DNA of 64,000 bases from Gottfriedia luciferensis (GTDB lineage Bacteria > Bacillota > Bacilli > Bacillales > Bacillaceae_G), in the NCBI RefSeq assembly GCF_001712755.1, contig NZ_MDKC01000035.1:124001-188000 (forward strand), in the 5' to 3' direction. The notes beneath the pieces are model-generated. The model saw only the letters and a list, made by a program, of their open reading frames with translations. It was not told the origin of the DNA and ran no database searches. The position numbers and the translations under genes are program-made. This document shows, piece after piece, positions 1 to 11,882 of this stretch. Position 1 is the stretch's first letter. Every line of letters starts with the position of its first letter.

Positions 1-221
1 AGTTCATTTGTATTCTCAACATATTCTACAACAGCTGCCGTTATTTGTTCACTAGAAATATTTGTAAGTGTACAACGAACTGTTGAAGAACCTGGAACTG
101 TACAAATGATTTCTTGATCTTGCTTCATTCGCATAACATTTGCAATATGATGAGCATCATCACCAGTTATTGAAACAAGATCATTTTGAAGCTGCGTTTC
201 TTCTATAAAATATCTTTGCAT
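1..221 (-). CDS. rsmE: 16S rRNA (uracil-1498-N3)-methyltransferase RsmE, N-terminal part
   Basis: Partial gene running off the left edge; only the first 73 codons are present. The protein begins MQRYFIEETQ and contains GDDAHHIANVMRMK at about residues 20-33, the typical N-terminal RsmE stretch. RsmE methylates N3 of U1498 in the 30S subunit. Its ATG starts one base after the prmA stop, so it is co-transcribed with and probably translationally coupled to prmA; the same prmA-rsmE order (yqeT-yqeU) is known in Bacillus subtilis. The catalytic SPOUT domain lies outside the window. Confidence 0.85.
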   Translation of the reverse strand, partial: MQRYFIEETQLQNDLVSITGDDAHHIANVMRMKQDQEIICTVPGSSTVRCTLTNISSEQITAAVVEYVENTNE

Positions 222-222
222 C

Positions 223-1173
223 TTACATTCCTTGTTCTGGCTTTTTTGCAATAATTGCAACCCAGTCCTCTAAATGTAATACTTCCTTCACTTCAAAACC
301 AACTCGTTTAAGCTCATTTTCGATGTCTTCTTGTTTAGCACCAATAATTCCTGATGAAATAAATGTTCCACCTGGTTCTAAAACATTAAACACATCGTCT
401 ACGAAACGTAGAATAATTTCAGCAAGTAAGTTTGCAACAACTACTTGGAACGGACCTTCAATTCCTTGTAGTAAGTTACCTTGTCCAACTTTTATAACAT
501 CGTCAACTTTGTTTAATACAACGTTTTCTCTTGCACTTCGAACAGCTACATCGTCTAAGTCATAAGCTTCTATATTTGTAGAGCCAAGTTTAGCAGCTGC
601 AATACTTAATACTCCTGAACCAGTACCTACATCAATTACACGGTCCGTTGATTTAACAACTTTCTCAAGTGCACGAATACACATAACAGTTGTAGGATGA
701 GTACCAGTACCAAACGCCATTCCCGGATCTAGTTCGATAATTAATTCGTCTGATGATTTGACTTCATACTCTTCCCAAGAAGGTACAATTGTAAAACGAT
801 CTGAGATTGAAATTGGATGATAATATTTTTTCCATGCAGTCGCCCAATCTTCTTCGTTTACTTCATGCACAGCAAATGTATTTTTTCCTAAATCAATATC
901 ATATGAAATTAAATTATTAATTGCTTCTTTTATACCGTCGATTGTATCGTTTAAAAAACTATTCACAGGAAGGTATGCTTTAACGATTACACCTTCCTCT
1001 GGATAATCTTTTGGGTTAAGTTGGTAGATTTCACCGTAAACCTGTGCTCGCTCCTTCGTCAAATCAAACACATCCTCTATGACAACACCACTTGCACCAA
1101 CTTCGTGTAAAATGTTAGAAATCGGTTCAACCGCATCCTGTGTAGTGTGAATACTTAATTCTGACCATTTCAT
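223..1173 (-). CDS. prmA: Ribosomal protein L11 methyltransferase PrmA
   Basis: A 316-residue protein, the usual length. The PrmA signature [14 protein letters not shown] is at residues 149-162, and the SAM-binding motif I DVGTGSG is at 181-187; a VVANLLAEI segment follows near 245. It trimethylates ribosomal protein L11 using SAM. It follows dnaJ on the same strand after about 145 bases that hold a hairpin but no strong terminator, and precedes rsmE by one base. Whether it is heat-induced here depends on readthrough from dnaJ. Confidence 0.95.
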   Translation of the reverse strand: MKWSELSIHTTQDAVEPISNILHEVGASGVVIEDVFDLTKERAQVYGEIYQLNPKDYPEEGVIVKAYLPVNSFLNDTIDGIKEAINNLISYDIDLGKNTFAVHEVNEEDWATAWKKYYHPISISDRFTIVPSWEEYEVKSSDELIIELDPGMAFGTGTHPTTVMCIRALEKVVKSTDRVIDVGTGSGVLSIAAAKLGSTNIEAYDLDDVAVRSARENVVLNKVDDVIKVGQGNLLQGIEGPFQVVVANLLAEIILRFVDDVFNVLEPGGTFISSGIIGAKQEDIENELKRVGFEVKEVLHLEDWVAIIAKKPEQGM

Positions 1174-1209
1174 AAACTACCAACTCCATTCATACTCTCT
1201 TCTTTACTT

Positions 1210-1248
1210 GGCAATACCCTCTAATCATAGTCAGAATTAGAGGGTGCC
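1210..1248 (-). other. Hairpin between dnaJ and prmA
   Basis: Inverted repeat with arms ACCCTCTAAT and ATTAGAGGGT plus outer GGCA/TGCC pairing, loop of about 10 bases. On the transcribed (minus) strand no run of T follows, so it looks more like an mRNA-stabilising or processing hairpin than a terminator. Inference only. Confidence 0.45.
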
Positions 1249-1318
1249 ATTTAAATTACTTCTTCTATTTAGTGTTTCCACTTTTTACCTTAACTAACGT
1301 ACTGAATTAATAACTTCT

Positions 1319-2455
1319 TTATTGTTCGCCAAAATTCTTAACTGCACGCTTTAACTTTGTAAAGAAAGAATCGTGTTTGTCGTCTTTTTGACCTTTGCCA
1401 ATATTATAAAACTCCTCAAGCAATTCTTTTTGACGGCTTGTTAGTTTTGTTGGTGTGATAACTTTTACGATTACGTGCTGATCACCTTGACCATAACCAC
1501 GTACATCCTTGATTCCTTTACCTTTTAAACGCATTCTAGTACCAGTTTGCGTTCCAGCAGGAATTTTCGTTTTTACTTTACCATGCAATGTAGGAACTTC
1601 AACTTCATCACCTAATGCAGCTTGTGCAAAAGTTAATGGAAGCTCGCAGTAAACGTCATTTCCATCACGTTCAAAGAATTCATGCTCACGAACATGGAAT
1701 GCAATATATAAATCTCCAGCAGGACCACCATTTTTACCTGGTTCACCTTGGCCTGAAAGTCGAATTTGTTGTCCATCATCGATACCAGCTGGTACTTTAA
1801 CCATAATTTTCTTACGAGTTTTCACTCGGCCTGCACCATGACAAGTATTACATTTATCTTTAATAATCTGACCAGTACCTTGACAGTGTGAACATGTCGT
1901 ACGGTTCACAATACGTCCAAATGGAGTATTTTGTTCAACACTCATTTGTCCTGAGCCATGACAATGATTACATGTTTCTTTTGATGTACCAGGTTTTGCA
2001 CCTGAACCACTACATGTATGACATGTTTCTTCAGTTGGAATTTCAATTTCTCTTTCCATTCCAAATGCTGCTTCTTCAAACTGGATCGTCATTGTATATT
2101 GTAAATCAGCTCCAGCTCTTGGTGCGTTCGGGTCACGACGACGTCCACCGCCACCGCCACCAAAAAACTGACTGAAAATATCTTCAAATCCACCGAATCC
2201 GCCGCCGCCAAATCCGCCGCCGCCGAAACCTTGGTTTGGATCTGTATGACCAAACTGATCATAATGAGCACGTTTTTGATCATCTGATAAATTTTCGTAT
2301 GCTTCTTGCACCTCTTTAAACTTTTCAGGTGCATCAGGATCCTTATTAACGTCCGGATGATATGTTTTTGCTAATTTACGAAACGATTTTTTTATTTCAT
2401 CTTGTGATGCACTTTTACTCACACCAAGCACATCATAGTAATCACGTTTACTCAT
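1319..2455 (-). CDS. dnaJ: Chaperone DnaJ (Hsp40)
   Basis: Start chosen at [10 protein letters not shown], which matches DnaJ N termini; the reading frame is open upstream but the extra residues are not DnaJ-like. The protein is 378 residues. The J domain has HPD at 33-35, followed by a Gly/Phe-rich linker (about 75-110), then four zinc repeats CxxCxGxG ([32 protein letters not shown], about 145-210) and the C-terminal substrate domain. It stimulates DnaK ATPase and delivers unfolded clients. A Shine-Dalgarno AAGGAG lies about 14 bases upstream, rather far. It is separated from dnaK by 255 bases containing a terminator-like hairpin and a repeat. Confidence 0.96.
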   Translation of the reverse strand: MSKRDYYDVLGVSKSASQDEIKKSFRKLAKTYHPDVNKDPDAPEKFKEVQEAYENLSDDQKRAHYDQFGHTDPNQGFGGGGFGGGGFGGFEDIFSQFFGGGGGGRRRDPNAPRAGADLQYTMTIQFEEAAFGMEREIEIPTEETCHTCSGSGAKPGTSKETCNHCHGSGQMSVEQNTPFGRIVNRTTCSHCQGTGQIIKDKCNTCHGAGRVKTRKKIMVKVPAGIDDGQQIRLSGQGEPGKNGGPAGDLYIAFHVREHEFFERDGNDVYCELPLTFAQAALGDEVEVPTLHGKVKTKIPAGTQTGTRMRLKGKGIKDVRGYGQGDQHVIVKVITPTKLTSRQKELLEEFYNIGKGQKDDKHDSFFTKLKRAVKNFGEQ

Positions 2456-2488
2456 AGTATTACAATCCGCTCCTTTCACATAAAGAAT

Positions 2489-2494
2489 ATTTTA
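2489..2494 (-). promoter_or_regulatory. Candidate extended -10 promoter for dnaJ
   Basis: On the minus strand TAAAAT is preceded by TGT, giving an extended -10 (TGnTAAAAT), about 34 bases upstream of the dnaJ ATG and downstream of the terminator-like hairpin. The -35 region (TTTTAG, 17 bases upstream) is poor. It would give dnaJ transcription independent of the hrcA operon. Read from sequence only. Confidence 0.45.
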
Positions 2495-2525
2495 ACATAT
2501 CCTGTGCATTTCTAAAAGAAAAAGA

Positions 2526-2562
2526 GGAAGTCAAAGTCAAGGCTACCCTGACTTTGACTTCC
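2526..2562 (-). terminator. Terminator-like hairpin after dnaK
   Basis: Perfect 14-bp stem (GGAAGTCAAAGTCA with its complement) and a 9-base loop, flanked by A-rich and T-rich runs on the two sides, so it can work in either direction; on the minus strand the stem is followed by a T-rich run. It sits between dnaK and dnaJ and would reduce readthrough into dnaJ. Confidence 0.7.
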
Positions 2563-2584
2563 CTTTTTTAGATATATATATATT

Positions 2585-2705
2585 GTCTAGTTCCAGGCGT
2601 TAGCCCCTCGAGGTCATAAGCCCAATAACGGTAAAAGTTAAAAACCAAACTTTTTCCGTTATTGTTCTTATGCTTGTCGGGGCTGACCGAACGCCTTCCA
2701 CTTTT
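2585..2705. repeat. Palindromic intergenic repeat between dnaK and dnaJ
   Basis: A 120-base imperfect palindrome: the left arm (TTCCAGGCGTT, AGCCCCTCGAGGTCATAAG, CAATAACGG) is mirrored by a right arm (CCGTTATTG, CTTATGCTTGTCGGGGCT, AACGCCTTCCA), with a short A-rich loop near 2640-2650. It is clearly richer in GC than the flanks and has no reading frame of its own. I recognise the pattern GCCCCTCGAGGTCATAAG...CTTATGCTTGTCGGGGC as one seen in intergenic regions of various Bacillus genomes; this is from memory. Only this copy is seen in the window. Confidence 0.65.
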
Positions 2706-2710
2706 CGTTA

Positions 2711-4546
<1,836 letters not shown>

Positions 4547-4627
4547 CTAAAATTTACATAAGTTATATTTTAGTTTTAAAAAATAATTTTATATTTATGT
4601 TAGCGATTTAAATAGACGCTTAACTAA

Positions 4628-5188
4628 TTACTCGTTTACTTTTACCATTGATGGACGAATTACTCTGTCCTTTAGCTTATAGCCTTTTTGGAATTCTTGT
4701 AAAACTTCATTAGATGGCTTAGAATCATCACTTTCTTGCATTACAGCTTGATGGACATTCGGATCGAATTGTTCACCAAGTGCTGGGATTTCTTCTACAC
4801 CTTCTTTTTTCACAGCTTCAACAAGTAAACGGTAAACCATTTCCATACCTTGTTTTAAAGAAGCAGTTTGCTCGTCTGTTGCTTCAACTTGTAGTGCACG
4901 TTCGAAATTATCTAGTACTGGTAATAAATCAGTTACTAAGCTTTGCGCACGATAAGTCATTAAAGATTGTTGGTCTAAAAGTGCACGACGTTTATAATTT
5001 TCGAAATCAGCATGTAGACGTAGGTACTTATTTTCCTTCTCATCTACTTCAGCACGAAGTTTTTGAAGCTCTTCTTCAGCAGAATTCACATTGTCAGTTT
5101 TCTCTTCTGTAAAGATTGAAGGCTCTTCAACAGTAGTTTCTTCATTCACTACTTCTTCATTTAAAAGTTCTTCCTGACGTTCTGTCAT
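4628..5188 (-). CDS. grpE: Nucleotide exchange factor GrpE
   Basis: A 186-residue protein with an acidic N terminus, a long coiled coil (about 35-100, containing [11 protein letters not shown]) and a C-terminal beta domain with the GrpE signature near [14 protein letters not shown] at the end. It is the ADP/ATP exchange factor for DnaK. A strong AGGAGG lies 10 bases upstream of the ATG. Second gene of hrcA-grpE-dnaK, 57 bases after hrcA. Confidence 0.97.
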   Translation of the reverse strand: MTERQEELLNEEVVNEETTVEEPSIFTEEKTDNVNSAEEELQKLRAEVDEKENKYLRLHADFENYKRRALLDQQSLMTYRAQSLVTDLLPVLDNFERALQVEATDEQTASLKQGMEMVYRLLVEAVKKEGVEEIPALGEQFDPNVHQAVMQESDDSKPSNEVLQEFQKGYKLKDRVIRPSMVKVNE

Positions 5189-5245
5189 GTCACCTTCACC
5201 TCCTATTTTTTTATATGTAATCCATTGTTTCTTTTCACAATGGAT

Positions 5246-6274
5246 TTATTCAACATCCTTAGATGAAAATAATAAATTCAATTGCCCTGTTATTAAATGC
5301 ATTAATGAGATTACTCGGGAGTATTCCATTCGAGTTGGTCCTAATACTGCGATTGTACCAATTTGATCTTCACCTAATGAATAGGTTGCGCTAATGATAC
5401 TTACATTTTCTAAGCCAGACTTTTCATTTTCCTTACCAATTTTGACACTTAAACCCATCTGTTCAAAAGGAATAATACTTTTTAGTTCATCCTGCTTTTC
5501 AATCATGTTTAACAAAACTTTCATTGTCTCCACATTATGAAATTCTGGTTGAGCTAAAATATTCGTTTTTCCACTTAAAATCAGCTTTTGTTCAATCGGT
5601 ACGTCAATAGTGCCACCAATCATCTTAATAACACTCTCATAATTCGAAATATGCGTACGTAAAATCATTGCAATTTCTTTATAAAGTTTGTCATTTATTT
5701 GATGAATTGGAACATTTACTAGTCGCTCATTTAATATATTTACCATTTTCTCAATATCACTCATAGACACACCAGGTGGTATAGTTACTGTTCGATTTTT
5801 AACAATACCTGTGTCCGTCACAATAATTGATACTGCTGTATTAGGTCCTATTGGAATAAGCTGAATATTTTTAAGCTTATTTTCAGTAACTTTTGGTCCC
5901 AGTGCAATTGTTGTGTAATTTGTTAAATCAGAAAGTATATCAGCTGAATTTTTCACAAGCTTTTCTATTTCAAAAATACGCTCGGCAAAAATACCTTTTA
6001 TCGAACGAACATCATCGTCATTAACAATTTGTGGTGATAATAGATGGTCTACATAAAAACGATACCCTTTTTCAGAAGGGATTCGACCTGCAGAGCTATG
6101 AGGCTTTTCAATATAACCAAGTTCCTCTAAATCAGCCATCTCATTTCGTATCGTTGCTGAACTAAATGAAATACCTTCCTTTTTAGATAAACTCCTTGAA
6201 CCAACAGGTTGTGCCATGCGAATAAAGTCATCGATAATAATTTGGAGTATCAATAACTGTCTTTCAGTCAACAT
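5246..6274 (-). CDS. hrcA: Heat-inducible transcription repressor HrcA
   Basis: Start placed at [10 protein letters not shown], which matches known HrcA N termini and has GAGGTG 7 bases upstream; an in-frame upstream extension lacks support. 342 residues: N-terminal winged helix (about 1-75, with [18 protein letters not shown]) followed by GAF-like and inserted dimerisation domains. It binds CIRCE with help from GroEL and represses its own operon. The perfect CIRCE in the leader shows autoregulation. Confidence 0.97.
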   Translation of the reverse strand: MLTERQLLILQIIIDDFIRMAQPVGSRSLSKKEGISFSSATIRNEMADLEELGYIEKPHSSAGRIPSEKGYRFYVDHLLSPQIVNDDDVRSIKGIFAERIFEIEKLVKNSADILSDLTNYTTIALGPKVTENKLKNIQLIPIGPNTAVSIIVTDTGIVKNRTVTIPPGVSMSDIEKMVNILNERLVNVPIHQINDKLYKEIAMILRTHISNYESVIKMIGGTIDVPIEQKLILSGKTNILAQPEFHNVETMKVLLNMIEKQDELKSIIPFEQMGLSVKIGKENEKSGLENVSIISATYSLGEDQIGTIAVLGPTRMEYSRVISLMHLITGQLNLLFSSKDVE

Positions 6275-6288
6275 GTTTATCACCTCTA

Positions 6289-6315
6289 TTAGCACTCTTA
6301 TCTAGTGAGTGCTAA
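6289..6315. promoter_or_regulatory. CIRCE operator (HrcA binding site)
   Basis: Exact consensus TTAGCACTC-N9-GAGTGCTAA, 15 bases upstream of the hrcA start codon and between the promoter and the Shine-Dalgarno. It is the HrcA operator for the hrcA-grpE-dnaK operon and also acts as an mRNA leader hairpin. Confidence 0.97.
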
Positions 6316-6325
6316 ATATATTATT

Positions 6326-6354
6326 AACTTAACAAATCCTTTATACGATGTCAA
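6326..6354 (-). promoter_or_regulatory. SigA-type promoter of the hrcA operon
   Basis: On the minus strand a perfect -35 TTGACA (6349-6354) is followed after exactly 17 bases by TAAGTT (6326-6331) as a weak -10. The CIRCE element lies immediately downstream at the expected start region. Confidence 0.65.
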
Positions 6355-6473
6355 GAAGTTAAGGGCAGGAATAAAGAAGTACAGAATTAATGGATTAAGA
6401 AATAGTAAATACATCAGATTGATCTATTCTCCCTTATCTAATCCGCTTTTCCTGCTGCTTACATTTACTGCTT

Positions 6474-7610
6474 TTATAGTAAAAATGCTTGAAATACTTC
6501 GTTTCCTAGTAACTTTCCTTTGTGGGATAATCGAAGATATTCTCCATTCATCTCGACTAATCCATCCTTCATTAGTTTTTCAATTACGTTCGGAAATACT
6601 TCATTAAAGTTTGAACCAAATTTTTCTTGGAACTTTCTTTCCGAAACTCCCTGCATTTTACGTAGTCCTAAAAACATTTCTTCTTCCATTTTTTCTTGCT
6701 TCGTTACCGTATGCTCATGAACAATTGGGACTCCAGTATCATCGATCAACTGGAAATATTTCTTTAATGGTCCTGCGTTTGAATATCGAATTCCATTAAT
6801 ATAGCCATGTGCTCCTGCACCAAATCCAAAATACTCTTCATTATTCCAATAAACAAGATTATGCTTACTTTCTAAGCCATTTTTTTCAAAATTGCTGATT
6901 TCATATTGATGAAAGCCATTTTTCTCTAAATAGTTCATTAAAAAGTCATACATAGCCGCTTCATCTTCTTCTGGGGCTGGTTTAAGCTTGCCCCTATTCA
7001 TTTCTATGTAAAAAACCGTTTTTGGTTCAATAATTAATGAATATGCTGAAATATGTTGAATCGGTAACTTCATTGCTTTATCTAAAGAATCAACGAATTG
7101 TTCCATTGTTTGACCAGGTAATGCATACATTAAATCCAGATTAATATTATCAATTCCAACTTCTTTGGCAGTTTGAATTGCTTCTTCTATTTCATTTGGT
7201 GAATGTGTTCTTCCAATCTTTTTCAGTAAACCTTCATCAAATGTTTGCGCTCCAAAACTAATTCGATTCACACCACCATCTTTTAAAATCTGAAGCTTCT
7301 CTTTTGAAATTTCATTCGGATTACTTTCAAAAGTCATTTCGATTTCTTTATTCCCTTTAATGATGTGTTTATTAATCATATCAACTAACGTTTGAGTTTG
7401 GGGCAAAGTTAATGCTGTAGGTGTTCCTCCACCTACAAAAACTGTTTTCAAATCTATAATCGGATTTCTTTTTAAACTTTCAACAATTTCTTTCTCTAGA
7501 TACTCTAAATACTGATCAACCGGCTGTCGGTCCATCATAAATTTATTAAAATCGCAGTAGTAACAAATCTGCTGACAAAATGGTATATGAATATAAACGG
7601 AAGATGCCAT
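6474..7610 (-). CDS. hemW: Radical SAM heme chaperone HemW
   Basis: A 378-residue radical SAM protein. The cluster motif CxxxCxxC is C12/C16/C19 (FCQQICYYCDF), followed by FVGGGTPTAL and the HemW C-terminal domain. HemW family proteins (formerly annotated as HemN-like coproporphyrinogen III oxidase) bind and transfer heme; they are distinct from true HemN. AGGAGAAGGT precedes the ATG. It lies between lepA and hrcA as in B. subtilis. Confidence 0.94.
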   Translation of the reverse strand: MASSVYIHIPFCQQICYYCDFNKFMMDRQPVDQYLEYLEKEIVESLKRNPIIDLKTVFVGGGTPTALTLPQTQTLVDMINKHIIKGNKEIEMTFESNPNEISKEKLQILKDGGVNRISFGAQTFDEGLLKKIGRTHSPNEIEEAIQTAKEVGIDNINLDLMYALPGQTMEQFVDSLDKAMKLPIQHISAYSLIIEPKTVFYIEMNRGKLKPAPEEDEAAMYDFLMNYLEKNGFHQYEISNFEKNGLESKHNLVYWNNEEYFGFGAGAHGYINGIRYSNAGPLKKYFQLIDDTGVPIVHEHTVTKQEKMEEEMFLGLRKMQGVSERKFQEKFGSNFNEVFPNVIEKLMKDGLVEMNGEYLRLSHKGKLLGNEVFQAFLL

Positions 7611-7632
7611 ACCTTCTCCTCTTTTCTATGTG

Positions 7633-7680
7633 AAAAGCCCCTGATCCAATACCATCTAAGGTGCAGATTCAGGGACTTTT
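7633..7680 (-). terminator. Hairpin upstream of hemW, possible lepA terminator
   Basis: Arms AAAAGCCCCTGA and TCAGGGACTTTT with a loop of about 24 bases that itself contains weak pairing; on the minus strand the stem ends in GGGGCTTTT. It lies between lepA and hemW, just before the hemW Shine-Dalgarno. Confidence 0.5.
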
Positions 7681-7819
7681 GTTGATTTTAACTTTTATGA
7701 TTGTATATTTTCTTATGATATTTGTCTAATTAATCGCTTTACTATTATTTATCATTATTTACATCTTACTTTTTATTAATAACAATTTGAGTAAAAAATT
7801 ATCAATCTAAAATTTATAA

Positions 7820-7848
7820 ATGCCACCGCAAATAAATTACGGTGGCAT
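7820..7848 (-). terminator. Terminator-like hairpin after lepA
   Basis: Perfect 9-bp stem ATGCCACCG/CGGTGGCAT with an 11-base loop, 46 bases after the lepA stop. The following minus-strand sequence is AT-rich rather than a pure T run. Confidence 0.6.
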
Positions 7849-7894
7849 CTCTAGATAATCATCAATTCTATAATCGATGAATTCCTATTGATTA

Positions 7895-9715
7895 TTAATC
7901 ATCCATACGTAAAACAGCCATGAATGCCTCTTGTGGAACCTCTACAGATCCAACAGCTTTCATTCGCTTTTTACCTTCTTTTTGCTTATCTAATAGCTTA
8001 CGTTTACGAGAGATATCCCCACCGTAACATTTTGCTAAAACGTTTTTACCCATTGACTTAATTGTTGAACGAGCAACGATTTTTTGTCCGATTGCCGCTT
8101 GAACTGGTACTTCGAACTGTTGTCTTGGAATAAGTTCTTTTAATTTTTCAACGATAATTTTCCCACGATCATAAGCAGCGTCTCTATGAACGATAAATGA
8201 TAGAGCATCTACTTGTTCACCGTTTAATAAAATATCCATTTTCACAAGTTTAGAAACTTTGTAGCCAATTAATTCATAATCAAATGATGCATAACCTTTT
8301 GTACTTGATTTTAATTGGTCAAAGAAATCATAAACAATTTCAGATAATGGAATTTCGTAAGTTAACGTTACGCGGTTCGCATCTAAATATTGCATATCGA
8401 TAAAGTTTCCGCGTTTCTTTTGGCAAAGCTCCATGATTGCTCCAACAAAGTCATTTGGAACCATGATTTTTGCTTTTACATAAGGCTCTTCTACTCGATC
8501 AATTGATTGAGGGTCTGGCATATGAGCAGGGTTATCAACGATAATCATTTCATCTTTTGTTGTGTAAACATTATAAATAACACTTGGTGCTGTTGTAATT
8601 AAATCAATTTTGAATTCACGTTCAATACGCTCTTGAATGATTTCCATGTGTAATAATCCTAAGAATCCACAACGGAAACCAAATCCTAAAGCTTGTGAAG
8701 TTTCTGCTTCAAATTGTAAAGCAGCATCATTTAATTGAAGCTTTTCAAGTGCATCACGTAAATCATTATATTTAGAAGTATCAATTGGATATAATCCACA
8801 GAATACCATTGGATTTAATTTACGATAACCTGGTAGTGGCTCAGTTGCTGGATTCTCCGCAAGGGTAATTGTATCACCAACGCGAGTATCTCCAACATTT
8901 TTAATAGAAGCTGTTAAGAAACCTACGTCACCTACAGTTAATTCATCTCGTTGTGTTGTACGAGGAGTAAACACTCCAGCTTCAACTACTTCGAATTCTT
9001 TACCTGTAGCCATCATTCTAATTTTTTGCCCAACTTTTACAGTACCTTCTACGATACGAATATAAGCTACAACACCACGGTATGGATCGAATAATGAATC
9101 AAAAATAAGTGCTTTTAAAGGCGCATCTGGATCGCCTGTTGGAGCAGGTACTTTTTCTACGATTTGCTCTAGAATTTCTTCTATTCCGATTCCTGCTTTA
9201 GCAGATGCTAATACCGCTTCAGATGCATCTAATCCAATTACTTCTTCAACTTCTTGTCTTACACGTTCAGGCTCTGCACTCGGTAAGTCAATCTTATTAA
9301 TAACTGGTAAGATTTCTAAATCATTGTCTAAAGCTAAATATACGTTCGCCAATGTTTGTGCTTCGATACCTTGTGCAGCATCAACTACAAGAATTGCGCC
9401 TTCACAAGCTGCTAAACTACGTGAAACTTCATAAGTGAAGTCGACATGTCCAGGTGTATCAATTAAATGAAGAATATATTCTTCTCCATTTTTAGCTTTA
9501 TATTGTAACTGCACAGCATTTAATTTAATGGTAATTCCACGTTCACGCTCTAAATCCATTGAGTCTAATAGCTGAGACTTCATCTCACGCTGAGTTAATG
9601 CATTTGTTTTCTCAAGAATTCTATCTGCTAATGTAGATTTTCCATGGTCAATGTGTGCGATGATTGAAAAGTTTCTAATTCTCTTTTGTCTTTCTGATCT
9701 TGACTCTTTATTCAT
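7895..9715 (-). CDS. lepA: Elongation factor 4 (LepA)
   Basis: A 606-residue translational GTPase. G1 motif AHIDHGKST at residues 20-28, DTPG and NKID motifs follow, and the C-terminal LepA-specific domain ends in [14 protein letters not shown]. It is a ribosome-associated GTPase that helps assembly or translation under stress. AGGAGTGATGAA supports the start. It follows yqxA after 109 bases and is probably read from its own or the gpr-yqxA promoter. Confidence 0.97.
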   Translation of the reverse strand: MNKESRSERQKRIRNFSIIAHIDHGKSTLADRILEKTNALTQREMKSQLLDSMDLERERGITIKLNAVQLQYKAKNGEEYILHLIDTPGHVDFTYEVSRSLAACEGAILVVDAAQGIEAQTLANVYLALDNDLEILPVINKIDLPSAEPERVRQEVEEVIGLDASEAVLASAKAGIGIEEILEQIVEKVPAPTGDPDAPLKALIFDSLFDPYRGVVAYIRIVEGTVKVGQKIRMMATGKEFEVVEAGVFTPRTTQRDELTVGDVGFLTASIKNVGDTRVGDTITLAENPATEPLPGYRKLNPMVFCGLYPIDTSKYNDLRDALEKLQLNDAALQFEAETSQALGFGFRCGFLGLLHMEIIQERIEREFKIDLITTAPSVIYNVYTTKDEMIIVDNPAHMPDPQSIDRVEEPYVKAKIMVPNDFVGAIMELCQKKRGNFIDMQYLDANRVTLTYEIPLSEIVYDFFDQLKSSTKGYASFDYELIGYKVSKLVKMDILLNGEQVDALSFIVHRDAAYDRGKIIVEKLKELIPRQQFEVPVQAAIGQKIVARSTIKSMGKNVLAKCYGGDISRKRKLLDKQKEGKKRMKAVGSVEVPQEAFMAVLRMDD

Positions 9716-9824
9716 TTCATCACTCCTAAATTTCTCGACAGCATAGATAGTTTTGATTATATCAAAAAAATAGGGAAATATTCAATCTCTATTAGCAGTA
9801 TATGTCGAATGAAGTTTAGAAGGT

Positions 9825-10175
9825 CTAATTAAAGCTATCAATAATAGAAGGAATTTTTTCAACAATCTTAACCCCTTTTTCAGTTACATACGTAACAAAA
9901 TGGGATAGTCCTTTACCAACAACTGTAAAATAATTAAATGCCCCTAATCTTTCTAAATGATCTTCTCTAATTGCTAGTCCTTCTTTCGTGTAATCTTTTC
10001 CAAAAAGTACTGGACCAGCTTTCCCATCTTCTTTTGAGATTTTTACTACATCGTCTACATGATAGTAATCAGTCGAAGTAACTTTACTTATTCCGTCTTT
10101 CGCAACTTGCATACAAGTAATGATTGTTATCGAAAAAATAATGATTAGCGTAAAATACCGAACCATATATTTCAT
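9825..10175 (-). CDS. yqxA: YqxA-like small membrane-anchored protein (DUF3679)
   Basis: 116 residues with a single N-terminal membrane segment (about 5-24) and a short extracytoplasmic domain. Size, shape and position between gpr and lepA match B. subtilis YqxA, whose function is unknown. GAGGAGA stands 5 bases before the ATG; the gene starts 22 bases after gpr. In B. subtilis spoIIP lies between gpr and yqxA; here it is missing. Confidence 0.75.
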   Translation of the reverse strand: MKYMVRYFTLIIIFSITIITCMQVAKDGISKVTSTDYYHVDDVVKISKEDGKAGPVLFGKDYTKEGLAIREDHLERLGAFNYFTVVGKGLSHFVTYVTEKGVKIVEKIPSIIDSFN

Positions 10176-10197
10176 TTGTTTCTCCTCACTTTAAATA

Positions 10198-11298
10198 TTA
10201 ATGAGTATATGAGCCAATATTGTCTTGATTAATTTTAGAATGCAGAGCTGCGTTCATACCGCCAGCAATAATATTTGCCATATCTTCAATAAATGTATCC
10301 ACTTCTTTTGGTGTAACCATTAAGTTATGACCGAGTGGTGATAGTACCTCATGAATTAATTTTCGTTTTTCATTCTCTTCAAGTGTTCCTACAATCCCCA
10401 TAAATGCCATTCGTTCCTTTTCATTAGGCATATCTTCATCGGTATACTTTTTCTTTTCTCCAAATGCCATTCCTGAAGGGATTAACGCTTTAGCAGGCTT
10501 GTCTCCCTCTTTTATTTCTCGTCCAAAATGTTTTAAAATGAAGTCAATTGTATCACTTGTAATAGCAACAGCATCAACAACAGTTGGAACGCCTATAGCA
10601 ATTACTGGAATACCCAGTGTTTCTTTGCTTAACTCTTTACGTTTATTTCCTATTCCAGAACCCGGATGAATACCATTATCTGTAATTTGGATTGTTGTAT
10701 TAACTCGCTCAATGGACCTAGCTGCAAGTGCATCGATCGCAATGACAAAATCTGGTTTTACTTTATCAATGACACCTGAAATAATATCGCTCGTTTCAAT
10801 ACCAGTTATCCCCATTACACCAGGGGATAGAGCACAAACTGGACGATAACCATCTTGTACACTCTCAGGCTGTAATTCAAAAAGATGCTTCGTAACAACT
10901 AAATTTTCAACAACCATTGGACCAAGTGCATCAGGCGTCACATTCCAATTTCCTAATCCGACTACTAAACAAGTTTGGTCTTCAGTAATGCCTAAATTTT
11001 TTAGGAATGCAGAAAACTCGTTTGCAAAAACTTTTTCAACCTTTTCTTGAAGTTCAGTATCTTGTTCACGAATACCTTGAACTTGAAGTGTTAAATAATT
11101 CCCTGGCTTTTTACCAATTCTTTCAGATGCCGATTCTTTAATATGAACATGAGAAATACTTACACCATCTTCTTCACGTTCTTTAACGATTACGCCGGTA
11201 ATTTCTTCCTTAGATTGTTCACGCTCCTCGAGCATCTCTTTTGCCTCTACTGCTAAATCTGTTCGAACACTATATTGACTTAAATCTAACTCACTCAT
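10198..11298 (-). CDS. gpr: Germination protease GPR
   Basis: A 366-residue A25-family peptidase. It is made as a zymogen in the forespore and degrades small acid-soluble spore proteins at germination. The N terminus contains [11 protein letters not shown] (residues 8-18), which matches the propeptide processing region; conserved blocks include [16 protein letters not shown] and [17 protein letters not shown] lies 9 bases before the ATG. Expression in B. subtilis depends on SigF/SigG; I could not identify a convincing SigG promoter upstream here. Confidence 0.96.
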   Translation of the reverse strand: MSELDLSQYSVRTDLAVEAKEMLEEREQSKEEITGVIVKEREEDGVSISHVHIKESASERIGKKPGNYLTLQVQGIREQDTELQEKVEKVFANEFSAFLKNLGITEDQTCLVVGLGNWNVTPDALGPMVVENLVVTKHLFELQPESVQDGYRPVCALSPGVMGITGIETSDIISGVIDKVKPDFVIAIDALAARSIERVNTTIQITDNGIHPGSGIGNKRKELSKETLGIPVIAIGVPTVVDAVAITSDTIDFILKHFGREIKEGDKPAKALIPSGMAFGEKKKYTDEDMPNEKERMAFMGIVGTLEENEKRKLIHEVLSPLGHNLMVTPKEVDTFIEDMANIIAGGMNAALHSKINQDNIGSYTH

Positions 11299-11517
11299 TT
11301 ATCTAGCCTCCACAATACTCATCAAAATTTAACAATTCTCTTCTTAACTAGTTTAGCTAGATGTTACCAATTCTAAACGAGTTGTTTATTTTTCTTTTGA
11401 AAAGGCGAAAATAGCTTTATGAATTCTATTGCCAAATGGGACTTGTTTTGATAAAATAAGTTTTGTTCTATTTGTATTCGAGGCAAATTTCTCGACTGCA
11501 TTCGGGAGGTGAAAGGT

Positions 11518-11784
11518 ATGCCAAATATTAAATCAGCTATTAAACGTGTAAAAACAGCTGAAGCTCATCGTGCTCACAACGCATCTCTAAAATCAGAAAT
11601 GCGTACTGCAGTGAAAAATGTTGAAGCTTTAGTTACTAATAACGAAACTGAAAAAGCGCAAGAAGCTTTATTAACTGCTTCTAAAAAATTAGATAAAGCT
11701 GTTAACAGCAATCTAATCCACAAAAACGCTGCTTCACGTCAAAAGTCTCGTTTAGCTAAAAAAGTTAACGCTATGAACGCGTAA
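11518..11784 (+). CDS. rpsT: 30S ribosomal protein S20
   Basis: Start set at [13 protein letters not shown] (88 residues), preceded by GGGAGGTGAAAGGT; an in-frame ATG three codons earlier overlaps the Shine-Dalgarno and is rejected. Lysine- and alanine-rich helical protein that binds 16S rRNA. It diverges from gpr, as in B. subtilis, and is followed at once by a strong terminator. Confidence 0.97.
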   Translation: MPNIKSAIKRVKTAEAHRAHNASLKSEMRTAVKNVEALVTNNETEKAQEALLTASKKLDKAVNSNLIHKNAASRQKSRLAKKVNAMNA

Positions 11785-11792
11785 TGAATTAA

Positions 11793-11822
11793 ATGGTGTC
11801 TCATCTGAGACACCATTTTTTC
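11793..11822 (+). terminator. rpsT terminator
   Basis: Perfect 10-bp stem ATGGTGTCTC/GAGACACCAT with a 4-base loop followed by six T, 8 bases after the rpsT stop codon. Confidence 0.93.
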
Positions 11823-11882
11823 GTGCAATAAAATTACAGCTAGACGTTTTTTTAAATTTTGTAATCGATAGTATGTTATACC

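Noticed and set aside
1888-2175. Plus-strand frame of 95 codons opposite dnaJ
   Set aside because: It is an antisense shadow over the zinc-finger and glycine-rich parts of dnaJ, with low-complexity translation.
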